From assembly GCF_900141885.1 (NCBI RefSeq), contig NZ_FQYY01000008.1:1-64000 (forward strand): DNA of 64,000 bases, read 5' to 3'. This document shows positions 53,916 through 62,559 of the stretch, piece by piece (position 1 is the stretch's first letter; each line of letters opens with the position of its first letter). This DNA is from Mesonia phycicola. Its GTDB lineage: Bacteria; Bacteroidota; Bacteroidia; Flavobacteriales; Flavobacteriaceae. The notes beneath the pieces are model-generated. The model had not been told where the DNA came from. It did no database searches and saw nothing but the letters and a program-made list of their open reading frames with translations. The translations under genes were made by a program, and so were the position numbers.

Positions 53916-55466
53916 GTGCTTCAAGATAAATTTACAAAAGAAATAAAAGAAGGTTACAACTTTGAAGGTTCTTCTGTAGTCTTAGGGGGAGCTATTTTAA
54001 ATGGCTCTCCTGTAAAAGACCTTCAAGTAAATATACCTCTTAAAACCATTAATCGTCATGGTTTAATATCTGGCGCTACTGGTACAGGAAAAACTAAATC
54101 TTTACAGCTATTTGTAGAGCAATTAAGTTTATCTGGTGTACCTAGTGTAGTAATGGATATAAAAGGAGACTTAAGTGGTTTAGCCCAACCTGGCTCTACC
54201 AACAAGCACGTAGTTTTTAGAAATGATGCTATAGGTTTAGATTTTAATCCGCAAGGCTTTCCTGTAGAATTAATGACTTTATTAGGAAGTGAAGGTGTTA
54301 AAATGAGAGCTACCATATCAGAATTTGGTCCGGTTCTTCTATCTAAAATGCTTGACCTTAATGAAACTCAAAGCGGAATTTTAGCTGTTCTCTTTAAATA
54401 TAGTGATGATAATTTACTTCCCTTATTAAATATTGAAGATTTAAAAGAATTTTTAAAATACTCTATTAATGAAGGAAAAGAGAACATAAAAAAAGAATAT
54501 GGGCAATTATCTTCTAACTCCATCAATACTATTTTAAGAAAATTAATAGCCTTAGAACAACAAGGCGGAGATAAGTTTTTTGGAGAGCCTTCTTTTGATG
54601 TTAACGATTTTATTTATACAGATAAAGATCAAAAAGGAAGAATATCTGTTTTAAGACTTATGGATATGCAGGATAAACCTAAATTATTCAGCACATTTAT
54701 GTTATGCTTATTAACAGAATTATACGCAACTCTGCCAGAAGTTGGAGACTCTAACAAGCCAAAACTAGTTTTCTTTATAGATGAAGCGCATTTAATGTTT
54801 AAAAATGCCTCTGGTGCATTGTTAGATCAAATAGAAGTAATTATAAAATTAATTAGATCTAAAGGCGTAGGTATATATTTTATCACTCAAAACCCTTCAG
54901 ACATTCCAGAAGATGTGTTAGGGCAATTGGGCTTAAAAATTCAGCATGCATTAAGAGCATTTACAGCTAAAGACAGAAAACAAATTAAGCAGCTTTCAGA
55001 AAATTTTCCTGTAAGTCCGTATTACAATATATCAGAAACTATTACAGAGCTGGGGTTAGGTGAATCTTTAATTACTTGTTTAGATGAAGATGGCAAGCCA
55101 ACACCTTTAGTACATACACTAATGCGTCCGCCTTTAAGTAGAATGGATATTCTTGATTCTTCAGAAATTAAAGATTGTATAGATAATTCTTTAATTTACA
55201 ATAAATACAATCAAGATATAGACTCTGAAAGTGCTGCAGAATTACTAAAAGAAAAGATTAAACTAGCGCAAAACCAATCTAAAAAAGACGATCGTTTAGC
55301 TGCTGAAATGAAAAAAGCTGGTCAAAAAAGAAAGGTTAACTCTACTAAAAAAGAAGAAAGCTTTTTTGATGAAATGAGCAAAAACACTATGGTTAGACAG
55401 GTAGGACGAACCATTTTTAGAGAGCTTACTAGAGGGCTTCTTGGTGTATTAGGAGTAAAAAAATAA
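53916..55466 (+). CDS. HerA-like (DUF853) ATPase
   Basis: 516 aa with a GTG start 6 nt after the previous stop. Walker A GATGTGKT (53-60), a conserved 'MDIKGDLSGLAQ' just after it, and Walker B LVFFIDEAH (about 285-293) are the DUF853 set; then 'FITQNPSDIPEDVLGQLG'. The family is related to the HerA/FtsK DNA-translocating ATPases, but its substrate has not been defined. No nurA gene is adjacent, which speaks against a HerA-NurA end-resection role. The C-terminus is basic and helical. Confidence 0.87.
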   Translation: MLQDKFTKEIKEGYNFEGSSVVLGGAILNGSPVKDLQVNIPLKTINRHGLISGATGTGKTKSLQLFVEQLSLSGVPSVVMDIKGDLSGLAQPGSTNKHVVFRNDAIGLDFNPQGFPVELMTLLGSEGVKMRATISEFGPVLLSKMLDLNETQSGILAVLFKYSDDNLLPLLNIEDLKEFLKYSINEGKENIKKEYGQLSSNSINTILRKLIALEQQGGDKFFGEPSFDVNDFIYTDKDQKGRISVLRLMDMQDKPKLFSTFMLCLLTELYATLPEVGDSNKPKLVFFIDEAHLMFKNASGALLDQIEVIIKLIRSKGVGIYFITQNPSDIPEDVLGQLGLKIQHALRAFTAKDRKQIKQLSENFPVSPYYNISETITELGLGESLITCLDEDGKPTPLVHTLMRPPLSRMDILDSSEIKDCIDNSLIYNKYNQDIDSESAAELLKEKIKLAQNQSKKDDRLAAEMKKAGQKRKVNSTKKEESFFDEMSKNTMVRQVGRTIFRELTRGLLGVLGVKK

Positions 55467-55553
55467 CTAAGCTTAATAATTTATTTATATAAATAAGTTA
55501 TAAAATGCTTAACTTTAAGAAAAAGTACAACATCAATTTATTAAACATTAACT

Positions 55554-55961
55554 ATGGCTTACAAAATAGAAACTATTGAAAGTATTGGTCCAGTTACAGC
55601 TGGAAAATTAGAAAAAGCAGGAGTTACTACTACAGAAGGTTTGCTTGAAAAAGCAGCTTCTAAATCTGGGCGTAAAACTGTTGCTGAAGAATCTGGTATT
55701 TCTGAAGGAAAAATTTTAGACTTTGTTAATATGGCAGATATGATGCGTATTAAAGGAGTTGGTGGAGAATTTGCAGAACTTTTAAAAGCTTCTGGTGTAG
55801 ATACAGTGAAAGAATTACGTAACAGAAACGCAGAGAATTTATTTGAAAAAATGACAAGCGTTAATGAAGAGAAAAAACTTACAAGAAGAGTACCTAGCGC
55901 TAGTCAATTGCAAAATTTTATTGACATTGCAAAAGAGACAGAACCAATGGTGACTTATTAA
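55554..55961 (+). CDS. DUF4332 helix-hairpin-helix protein
   Basis: 135 aa. Two tandem helix-hairpin-helix-like units: IESIGPVTAGKLEKAGVTTT (8-27) and 'MRIKGVGGEFAELLKASGV' (about 63-81). This matches DUF4332, which is thought to bind nucleic acid non-specifically. A -7-like TAACTTTA lies near 55509. It stands 87 nt behind the HerA-like gene with its own probable promoter, and a bidirectional terminator follows. Confidence 0.85.
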   Translation: MAYKIETIESIGPVTAGKLEKAGVTTTEGLLEKAASKSGRKTVAEESGISEGKILDFVNMADMMRIKGVGGEFAELLKASGVDTVKELRNRNAENLFEKMTSVNEEKKLTRRVPSASQLQNFIDIAKETEPMVTY

Positions 55962-55994
55962 TTCACTAGTTTCTTTCTAATTGTAAATAACATA

Positions 55995-56029
55995 AAAACG
56001 GCTTGGTTACAAATTAACCAAGCCGTTTT
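55995..56029. terminator. Bidirectional terminator
   Basis: AAAACGGCTTGGTTA / TAACCAAGCCGTTTT, a 15-bp stem around CAAAT, with T-rich ends on both sides, between convergent genes ending at 55961 and 56053. Confidence 0.9.
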
Positions 56030-56052
56030 ATTTTTATAAACTCTACACTTCT

Positions 56053-57720
56053 TTATAAAGTTTCTTTTTCTATAGTTAAAGAAGTATTGGGGTTTGTGTA
56101 CACTTTTTCTCCGTTAATAAAAGTAGCTTCTACTTGAGTTTCTAAGAGCTTATCTTCTGTAACCTTCATAATATCTCTATCTAATATCACAAAATCTGCC
56201 ATTTTCCCAGCTTCTATACTTCCTTTTTCTTCCTCTTCAAAATTGGCATATGCAGCCCAAATAGTCATTCCTCTTAAAGCTTCTTCTCTACTTAAGGCAT
56301 TTTCTATTTGAAATCCGGTTTTTGGGTAACCCTCAGCATCTTTTCTTATTACTGCGGCATAAAAAGTTGAAAACGGACTTACATTTTCTACAGGAAAATC
56401 TGTACCCAAGGTTACTAAACCTGCGATATGTAAAAGTCTTTTGTAGGCGTATGCGTTATTTAGTCTTTCTTTTCCTAATCTTTTTTCTGCCCAATACATA
56501 TCACTTGTAGCGTGAGTTGGTTGCACAGAAGGAATAATATTTTTTTCACTTTCAAAATAAGAGAAATCTTCTTCTTCTAAAATTTGTGCATGCTCTACTC
56601 TCCAGCGTTTATTACTTTCATTTTTTAATAATGAATCGTAAACTTTTAAAACTACATAATTTGCAGAATCACCAATAGCATGTGTATTTAATTGGTATTT
56701 TGTTTTACCTATTTTGGCTGCTAAATCTTTAAAGTCTTCTAGGCCAATTACCATTGCCCCAAAATGATTTTCTTTATCTGTGTATGGTTCTTTTAATACA
56801 GCACCACGAGAACCCAGTGCGCCATCTGCATAAGCCTTTACAGAACGTACATGAAGTCTGTCGGTTTTTAAAATTCCTTTCTTTAAAAAATACTCTACAT
56901 CTTCTTTACTATTTCTTACCATAGCATATATCTTTGTTTTAAGCTTGCCAGCCTGTTGTAAGCTATCTATTAACATAATAGAAGATTTACTTAAACCTGC
57001 ATCATCTATTGTGGTTAAACCGTAAGGTAAAGTTTCTTTTTCTGCTGCCAATAAACCATCAATCTCTTGTGTTTTGGAAGGTTGCGGGATTACCTCCCAG
57101 ATTTTAGCCATAGGATTATCTATTAAAATCCCAGTAAGCTTATTATCTATTACTTCTATCTCCCCACCTTCTACATTTGTATTTTTATTGATTTTTGCTA
57201 ATCCTAATGTTTTACTATTAACTAACATTGCGTGTCCATCAATTCTGGTAATTGCTATTGGTGTATCGGGAAATAGTATATCTAAAGTATCTTTATTAGG
57301 GTATTCTTTTACTTCCCAATCATTTTGATCCCACCCTCTACCTAAAATAAATTCTGTTTGATTTTCTTTTTGATAAGTTACAATTCTTTCTACTACCTCA
57401 TCAAAACTTTTAGTACCTGTAAGATCTACCGCTTGTAATTGTAAACCTAAATTATAAAAATGAGCATGTCCATCTATTAAACCAGGCACAATGGTTTTAC
57501 CGTTAGCATCTAAAGTATTTTTAGGTTGGTAACTTTGTAATAAATCTTTTTCTTCTCCTACTAGTTTTATTTTACCATTATTAACAATAAAAGCAGAGGC
57601 AGTATCAAATGTTTTATTAACGGTGTATACTTTAGCATTTTTAACCAAAAGGTCTACTTGTTCTTTTTGAGTACATGCTACTAAACCTAAAAAAATGGAA
57701 ATAAGTAATATTTTTTTCAT
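56053..57720 (-). CDS. Amidohydrolase lipoprotein (YtcJ-like)
   Basis: 555 aa. Lipobox LVAC with Cys16. The metal-binding DGHAH (H85, H87) follows 'TIVPGLID'; later histidines in TRIDGHAML, NTHAIGD and RVEHAQIL and the aspartate in TLGTDFPVE complete the amidohydrolase site; 'GRGWDQNDW' is a mark of the YtcJ subgroup. Substrates are small amides or similar; unknown here. It lies behind the terminator of the BspA-like gene and ends at a bidirectional terminator. Confidence 0.9.
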   Translation of the reverse strand: MKKILLISIFLGLVACTQKEQVDLLVKNAKVYTVNKTFDTASAFIVNNGKIKLVGEEKDLLQSYQPKNTLDANGKTIVPGLIDGHAHFYNLGLQLQAVDLTGTKSFDEVVERIVTYQKENQTEFILGRGWDQNDWEVKEYPNKDTLDILFPDTPIAITRIDGHAMLVNSKTLGLAKINKNTNVEGGEIEVIDNKLTGILIDNPMAKIWEVIPQPSKTQEIDGLLAAEKETLPYGLTTIDDAGLSKSSIMLIDSLQQAGKLKTKIYAMVRNSKEDVEYFLKKGILKTDRLHVRSVKAYADGALGSRGAVLKEPYTDKENHFGAMVIGLEDFKDLAAKIGKTKYQLNTHAIGDSANYVVLKVYDSLLKNESNKRWRVEHAQILEEEDFSYFESEKNIIPSVQPTHATSDMYWAEKRLGKERLNNAYAYKRLLHIAGLVTLGTDFPVENVSPFSTFYAAVIRKDAEGYPKTGFQIENALSREEALRGMTIWAAYANFEEEEKGSIEAGKMADFVILDRDIMKVTEDKLLETQVEATFINGEKVYTNPNTSLTIEKETL

Positions 57721-57738
57721 TGTAAATTCTTTAAAAAT

Positions 57739-57770
57739 AAAAAGCGTTTATCAATGATAAACGCTTTTTG
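57739..57770. terminator. Terminator after the BspA-like gene
   Basis: AAAGCGTTTATC / GATAAACGCTTT stem with an AAT loop and A/T runs on both sides, between the BspA-like gene (ends 57792) and the amidohydrolase gene (starts 57720). Confidence 0.85.
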
Positions 57771-57791
57771 TAATCTATAAATTCTATTTAA

Positions 57792-60647
57792 CTATTTTTT
57801 AATTAAACGCTTATTTAATTCTCCTTGATTAGTTTTAATACTCATCAAGTAAATACCTGTGCTCAAATTTTGCACATTTAAACGGGCTAAGTTTTTATTA
57901 AACTCTAAAAGCCTTTTTCCTTGAAGATTGTAAATAACAACTTCTTGTAATTCTAGACTTTCATCAGAATGTAAGTTAATAATTCCTGTAGTTGGGTTAG
58001 GGTATACTCTTAACAGGGTAGACACATCAAATTCTGTAGCGCTTAGCTCATTATCTATAACTTCTGTGGAAACCATATTGGTTATTATAGGTGAGTTAAA
58101 ATCGAAATAAATTTGTGCATCACCGGTTATAAAATCTCCTACACTTACACTAGACTTTGGTTTTATTTTATAAGCTACAAAACCGTGACTACCTGCTTCA
58201 TCTGAAGTTTCATCAGGTAAATTAATATTATCAAATATAAATTCTACTTGATTACCCTCACTAATCTCAATATAATAATTGTGACTAGCATTAATTGGCT
58301 TTAGAGTATTATAATCTAAATTTGGATGAAGTGTATCTAAAATCCTAACATTAATAGCACTTGCTGTTCCTGTATTTTGAAAACGAATTAAATAATCTAA
58401 ATACTCATCGGTTTGATCTTCATAAATTTCTTCTCCTTGTAATACTTGTTTATCGTTTGGATCAAAAGAATTCACCACGGTTTGATCGTAAACAAAAGTA
58501 TTATCGGCAGGAGTGTAATCGTTGGTATTTGGAGTGACGCTCGCTGTAAAATTTAGAATATCATCTCCGTTTACAGTTGGTGGTTGAAAAGTATTCATGG
58601 TAACATCTACAATCTTGCTTTCAAAAGGCGCAATACTCGTAAAGTCAAAATTTAATTGATTTGCTGTAGTAGAGCTTGGTGTTTGAGAGGCTGAAACATA
58701 AGTTTGCATCGTATTATCAAAAACTAAACTTATAGAAGGATTAGCTATCGTTTGATTCCCAACATTTTGAACTACCAATTGATAATCTGCATCAAAACCG
58801 GGACGAGCTTCTGATGTAGGCAATAAAGTTATATTTAAATCTTCTACGACTTGATTGGCAGTTAAACAAAAATCAGCAACCTCAATATTTGAAGTGGTAA
58901 AAGTTACTTGTTGGCTTGATGGAGTTACCGTATAATATGGAGGTAAATTAACTAATGAAACTGTAAAATTTGCTCCTGTAACTCCAATTTCATAATTTCC
59001 TGTATCAGGAAAAACTGTGGTACTATAAGAGCCATTACTAAAATTTATTGCAATACCAGAAATGGTTTGGTCATTTTGATCACAACCATTACTATTTTCG
59101 TCATATATAATATCCCCAACAATCTTATTGCAATTAGAAGATAAATTATCTCCATCTATTTGCCAGTTCAAATTATTAATTAAATAGTTTCTAGCTAATT
59201 GATTACAATATTCTAAGTTGAGCGAATTTAGAGATTTCCCGGTAATGTTGAGATTTATGAATTTATTTAATAACTTATCATAATTGTTAACATCTAAATT
59301 AGATTCTTTTATAAAACTTGAAGTACCTGTTGACCCCCATCCAAAAAATACATTTGAATGAAAATTCCACATTGATAGATCTTGATTAAAACTAGAAGCC
59401 ATCTCGAATGTACCATCCATTTTAATAACACTTGAAACGTCCCAACTACTTAAATCTTGATTAAAGCTTGATGCTCCGTAGAACATTTTTTTTATTGAGA
59501 AAATATTACTAAGATCCCAAGTATTTAATGGTTGATCAAAAGAAATAGCTCCTTCAAACATAAAATCTAAATGAGTAGGTGACCAGTTATTTAATGGTTG
59601 GTTAAAAGCTATTGCATTTTGAAACATCCCATCTGTATCAGCAATGGCTCCCCAATTATTAATATTTTGGTTAAAAGCTTTAGCCCCTGAAAACATATAA
59701 GACATCTTATACACGCTTGAAACGTCCCAATTATTTAAAGGCTGATTATAATTTTCAGCTTCTGCAAACATAAATTCCAAACTGGTGATATTAGAAACAT
59801 CCCAATTATTAATGTTTTGATTAAAAGCTTTTGCTCCATAAAACATATAACCTAAAGAATTTGTACCTGTGATATCCCAATTATTTAATGGTTGGTTAAA
59901 AGATTCTGCTGCCGCAAACATAAAAGATATATGAAATACATTTGAAACGTCCCAATTATTTAAAGGTTGATTGAAAGAGGTCGCTCCCCTAAACATTTGA
60001 TAAGTTTTTTGTACATTTGAAATATTCCAGTTATCTAAAGGTTGGTTAAAATCAAAAGCTACCCAAAAAACACCACTCATATCGGTTACATTAGAAACAT
60101 CCCAATTATTTAAAGGTTGATTAAATGTACTGGCATCTTTGAACATGTATTTTATATCTGTAATGTTAGATACATCCCAATTATTTATAGATTGATTAAA
60201 ATTACTACAACCAGCAAACATATAACTTAAATCGGTTACTTGTGATAAGTCTGGAGTGTCAGTTGCATTAACTTCCAAATATTGGCAACCATAAAAAGAA
60301 TTTTCCATAGTTTGCCAAGAAATATCTCCCCACTGAGAAATTGTCTTTATTTTATCCCTATTATTATTTAATGGGTTATTATCAAAATATATTCTTGGAA
60401 AAATACCAGATATAGATACTGTATATATCCCAGCGGAATTATACGTATGAGAAGCATCTCCTGTTTGATTGGTTAAGACTGTCCCGTCTCCGAAATCTAC
60501 GGTGTAATTATAACCCGTACCTTCCGTCGGAATAAAAATTTCAAGATCACTCGAAGAAACCTCCCAAGTTGTAATAAACGGTGCATTTTGAGCTGAAGTA
60601 AATAAGCTTATCAATAAAAAGCTTATTAAGAAGTAAAACTGTTTCAT
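57792..60647 (-). CDS. BspA-like surface protein with T9SS type A sorting domain
   Basis: 951 aa from ATG 60647 (the TTG at 60668 falls beside a -7-like TATATTGC). Signal peptide about 1-20; a PKD-like domain (about 24-90, with YTVDFGDGT); then 12 DUF285/BspA repeats of about 23-25 residues (FNQPLNNWDVSNV ... MF) up to about residue 430; a region with SdrD/DUF11-like folds (FDFNSPIITN near the end); and a C-terminal type A sorting domain (VYPNPTTGIINL, VIYNLQGK, STGIYLMSI). The protein should be secreted by the type IX system and anchored to the surface. BspA repeats mediate binding to host or matrix proteins in other species. The ligand is unknown. Confidence 0.88.
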   Translation of the reverse strand: MKQFYFLISFLLISLFTSAQNAPFITTWEVSSSDLEIFIPTEGTGYNYTVDFGDGTVLTNQTGDASHTYNSAGIYTVSISGIFPRIYFDNNPLNNNRDKIKTISQWGDISWQTMENSFYGCQYLEVNATDTPDLSQVTDLSYMFAGCSNFNQSINNWDVSNITDIKYMFKDASTFNQPLNNWDVSNVTDMSGVFWVAFDFNQPLDNWNISNVQKTYQMFRGATSFNQPLNNWDVSNVFHISFMFAAAESFNQPLNNWDITGTNSLGYMFYGAKAFNQNINNWDVSNITSLEFMFAEAENYNQPLNNWDVSSVYKMSYMFSGAKAFNQNINNWGAIADTDGMFQNAIAFNQPLNNWSPTHLDFMFEGAISFDQPLNTWDLSNIFSIKKMFYGASSFNQDLSSWDVSSVIKMDGTFEMASSFNQDLSMWNFHSNVFFGWGSTGTSSFIKESNLDVNNYDKLLNKFINLNITGKSLNSLNLEYCNQLARNYLINNLNWQIDGDNLSSNCNKIVGDIIYDENSNGCDQNDQTISGIAINFSNGSYSTTVFPDTGNYEIGVTGANFTVSLVNLPPYYTVTPSSQQVTFTTSNIEVADFCLTANQVVEDLNITLLPTSEARPGFDADYQLVVQNVGNQTIANPSISLVFDNTMQTYVSASQTPSSTTANQLNFDFTSIAPFESKIVDVTMNTFQPPTVNGDDILNFTASVTPNTNDYTPADNTFVYDQTVVNSFDPNDKQVLQGEEIYEDQTDEYLDYLIRFQNTGTASAINVRILDTLHPNLDYNTLKPINASHNYYIEISEGNQVEFIFDNINLPDETSDEAGSHGFVAYKIKPKSSVSVGDFITGDAQIYFDFNSPIITNMVSTEVIDNELSATEFDVSTLLRVYPNPTTGIINLHSDESLELQEVVIYNLQGKRLLEFNKNLARLNVQNLSTGIYLMSIKTNQGELNKRLIKK

Positions 60648-60719
60648 ATATAAATTAGTTTTCTGCAATATAACTATTTAGAATAAATAATTTTATATTT
60701 AAATGATTTTGAATGAAAT

Positions 60720-60752
60720 AAAAAAGCCTAAACAATATGTTCAGGCTTTTTT
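60720..60752. terminator. Terminator after the TonB-receptor-like gene
   Basis: AAGCCTAAACA / TGTTCAGGCTT with one mismatch around ATA, flanked by A- and T-runs, between genes 60647 and 60775. Confidence 0.8.
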
Positions 60753-60774
60753 ATTTCATTAAATTCTTTAATTT

Positions 60775-62529
60775 CTACCAATCAAATTGGTAACTAGCAC
60801 CACCCATTACTTGTAGGCTTTGTACGGAGTATCCCATCCAACGTTGGTAGTTTCCTTCTGCTAAATTATTACCCCTTACAAAGAAAGACAACTGATCGTT
60901 TAATTTGTAACCTACTCTTAAATTAGCATCTAAAAAAGCGCCTAATTCTTCCACTCGTTGTGTAGCTCCTGCTTCAAAAGTAGTTGGGTTATAATTGTAA
61001 TAATCTTTACGTTCTCCTACATAAAATAGACTAGCTCCTGCAAACCACTTTTCTGTAATTTGGTAATCTGCCATTAAGGTTCCTTTTAGCTGCGGTAAAT
61101 TCCAAGTTTCTTGTTCATATTTACCATCAAAACTAGAAAAGCTAGCATTAAGTCTAACATTTAAACTCTCTGAAACTGCAAATTGCAACTCTCCGAATAA
61201 TTGAATTGTATTTACATTATCATAAGCTAAGTCAAAAGAATTGAAATTTTCATATCCTTCTTGTGGTGCAATAACAGAATACGGATTGTGTATATATAAT
61301 GCTTTGTCTTGCTCTGAAGTATAACTTCCTTTTACATCATAGCTTATATTTTCTGTAAATTTACCTTTACCTCCTACATAAATATCATATTGCTTATCTG
61401 TTGGAGTAATAGTTAAGGTTGGAGATAAAAACGGATTACCTTGTGCTAAATCATAATACGTGTTTTGTTGTAAACCTCCATCTGCTCCTGCGTATACAGA
61501 GAAATACTCTCCTGCCACCCTGTAATTTGCATGAATTTTTGGGTATACATAAAAGCTATTATCATCATTTTCTCCATCCATAGAATAAACTAATTCTACT
61601 CCAGCATCTAGAGATAAATCTCCTTCCGTATAATTTATACTTGGGTGAACTCCTAAATTTAAATAGCTGTATTTTATTTCTGCTGTAGGATTTGCAAATT
61701 GTTGATCGAAATTACCATTTACATAGTCTAATGAAAAATCTAAATTAATTAACTCGTCAGACACTTCAAACTCAAACTCTGGAGTTAATAATACATGATT
61801 TTCACCACTGCTGTAATTATCACCAAAGCGTTTGTATTTTATTGCTGCTTTATCAAAAACACTTTCTTCTACATCAATATTACCACCTACAGAAATTGCA
61901 TAATAACTATGTTGAGGATCTATTGCACTATATTCTTCTCCCGTTAGGGGTAAAAAATCTGGTGCTCCATACCAATTAAATACTTGGTGCTGAAAACCTA
62001 CTTCTGTACCCCAAGTAAAAGTTCTTGCACTACCTGTATAATCTAAATTTAAAGCAGTATCATAATATTTATCATCTAAAGTTGCATTATCTATGCCACC
62101 TTGAGAAGAATTATGAGTAAGAGAAATACCTAATTCTTGATTTCTATTTACTTGTAGACCGCCATAAAACTCTGCCATTATATTAGCATAGTTACCAAAA
62201 CCTAATGCCGCATAATTATTATACAAAGAAGGCCTTGCTTTACTTGCTACGGCTGCTGCTCTTCCTTTAGCAGGGGTAAAAGTCGAAGCTACTGGAAAAG
62301 AAAAAATATCATAATTTACATTTTTCTTTTTGCGTTCTGTAGAGTCGTTAATTTTTGGGGTTTGCTTAACCTTAAAAGCATCACTCACTGTTGGTGAGTA
62401 TGGTTTTACAATTATTAATCGTTCGGTATCAATTGTACCTTCTTCTTCATCTTCTTGAGCAAATAGTACGCCTGAAAATATAAATATCGAAAAATATAAA
62501 AGTCCTTTACTTAATGTAATGCGTTGCAT
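60775..62529 (-). CDS. TonB-dependent-receptor-like outer-membrane barrel without plug
   Basis: 584 aa. Signal peptide about 1-24 (VLFAQ). No TonB box or plug domain is recognised; after a charged linker (25-85) the rest is an outer-membrane beta-barrel, closing with 'MGGASYQFDW' and a terminal aromatic, as in the C-terminal part of TonB receptors. It is therefore either a plugless barrel or a specialised transporter. It follows the TPR gene by 30 nt. Full-length receptors have about 700-1000 residues. Confidence 0.75.
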   Translation of the reverse strand: MQRITLSKGLLYFSIFIFSGVLFAQEDEEEGTIDTERLIIVKPYSPTVSDAFKVKQTPKINDSTERKKKNVNYDIFSFPVASTFTPAKGRAAAVASKARPSLYNNYAALGFGNYANIMAEFYGGLQVNRNQELGISLTHNSSQGGIDNATLDDKYYDTALNLDYTGSARTFTWGTEVGFQHQVFNWYGAPDFLPLTGEEYSAIDPQHSYYAISVGGNIDVEESVFDKAAIKYKRFGDNYSSGENHVLLTPEFEFEVSDELINLDFSLDYVNGNFDQQFANPTAEIKYSYLNLGVHPSINYTEGDLSLDAGVELVYSMDGENDDNSFYVYPKIHANYRVAGEYFSVYAGADGGLQQNTYYDLAQGNPFLSPTLTITPTDKQYDIYVGGKGKFTENISYDVKGSYTSEQDKALYIHNPYSVIAPQEGYENFNSFDLAYDNVNTIQLFGELQFAVSESLNVRLNASFSSFDGKYEQETWNLPQLKGTLMADYQITEKWFAGASLFYVGERKDYYNYNPTTFEAGATQRVEELGAFLDANLRVGYKLNDQLSFFVRGNNLAEGNYQRWMGYSVQSLQVMGGASYQFDW

Positions 62530-62559
62530 ATAAGAAAGTTTAATTTGTTTGTTGTTGAA

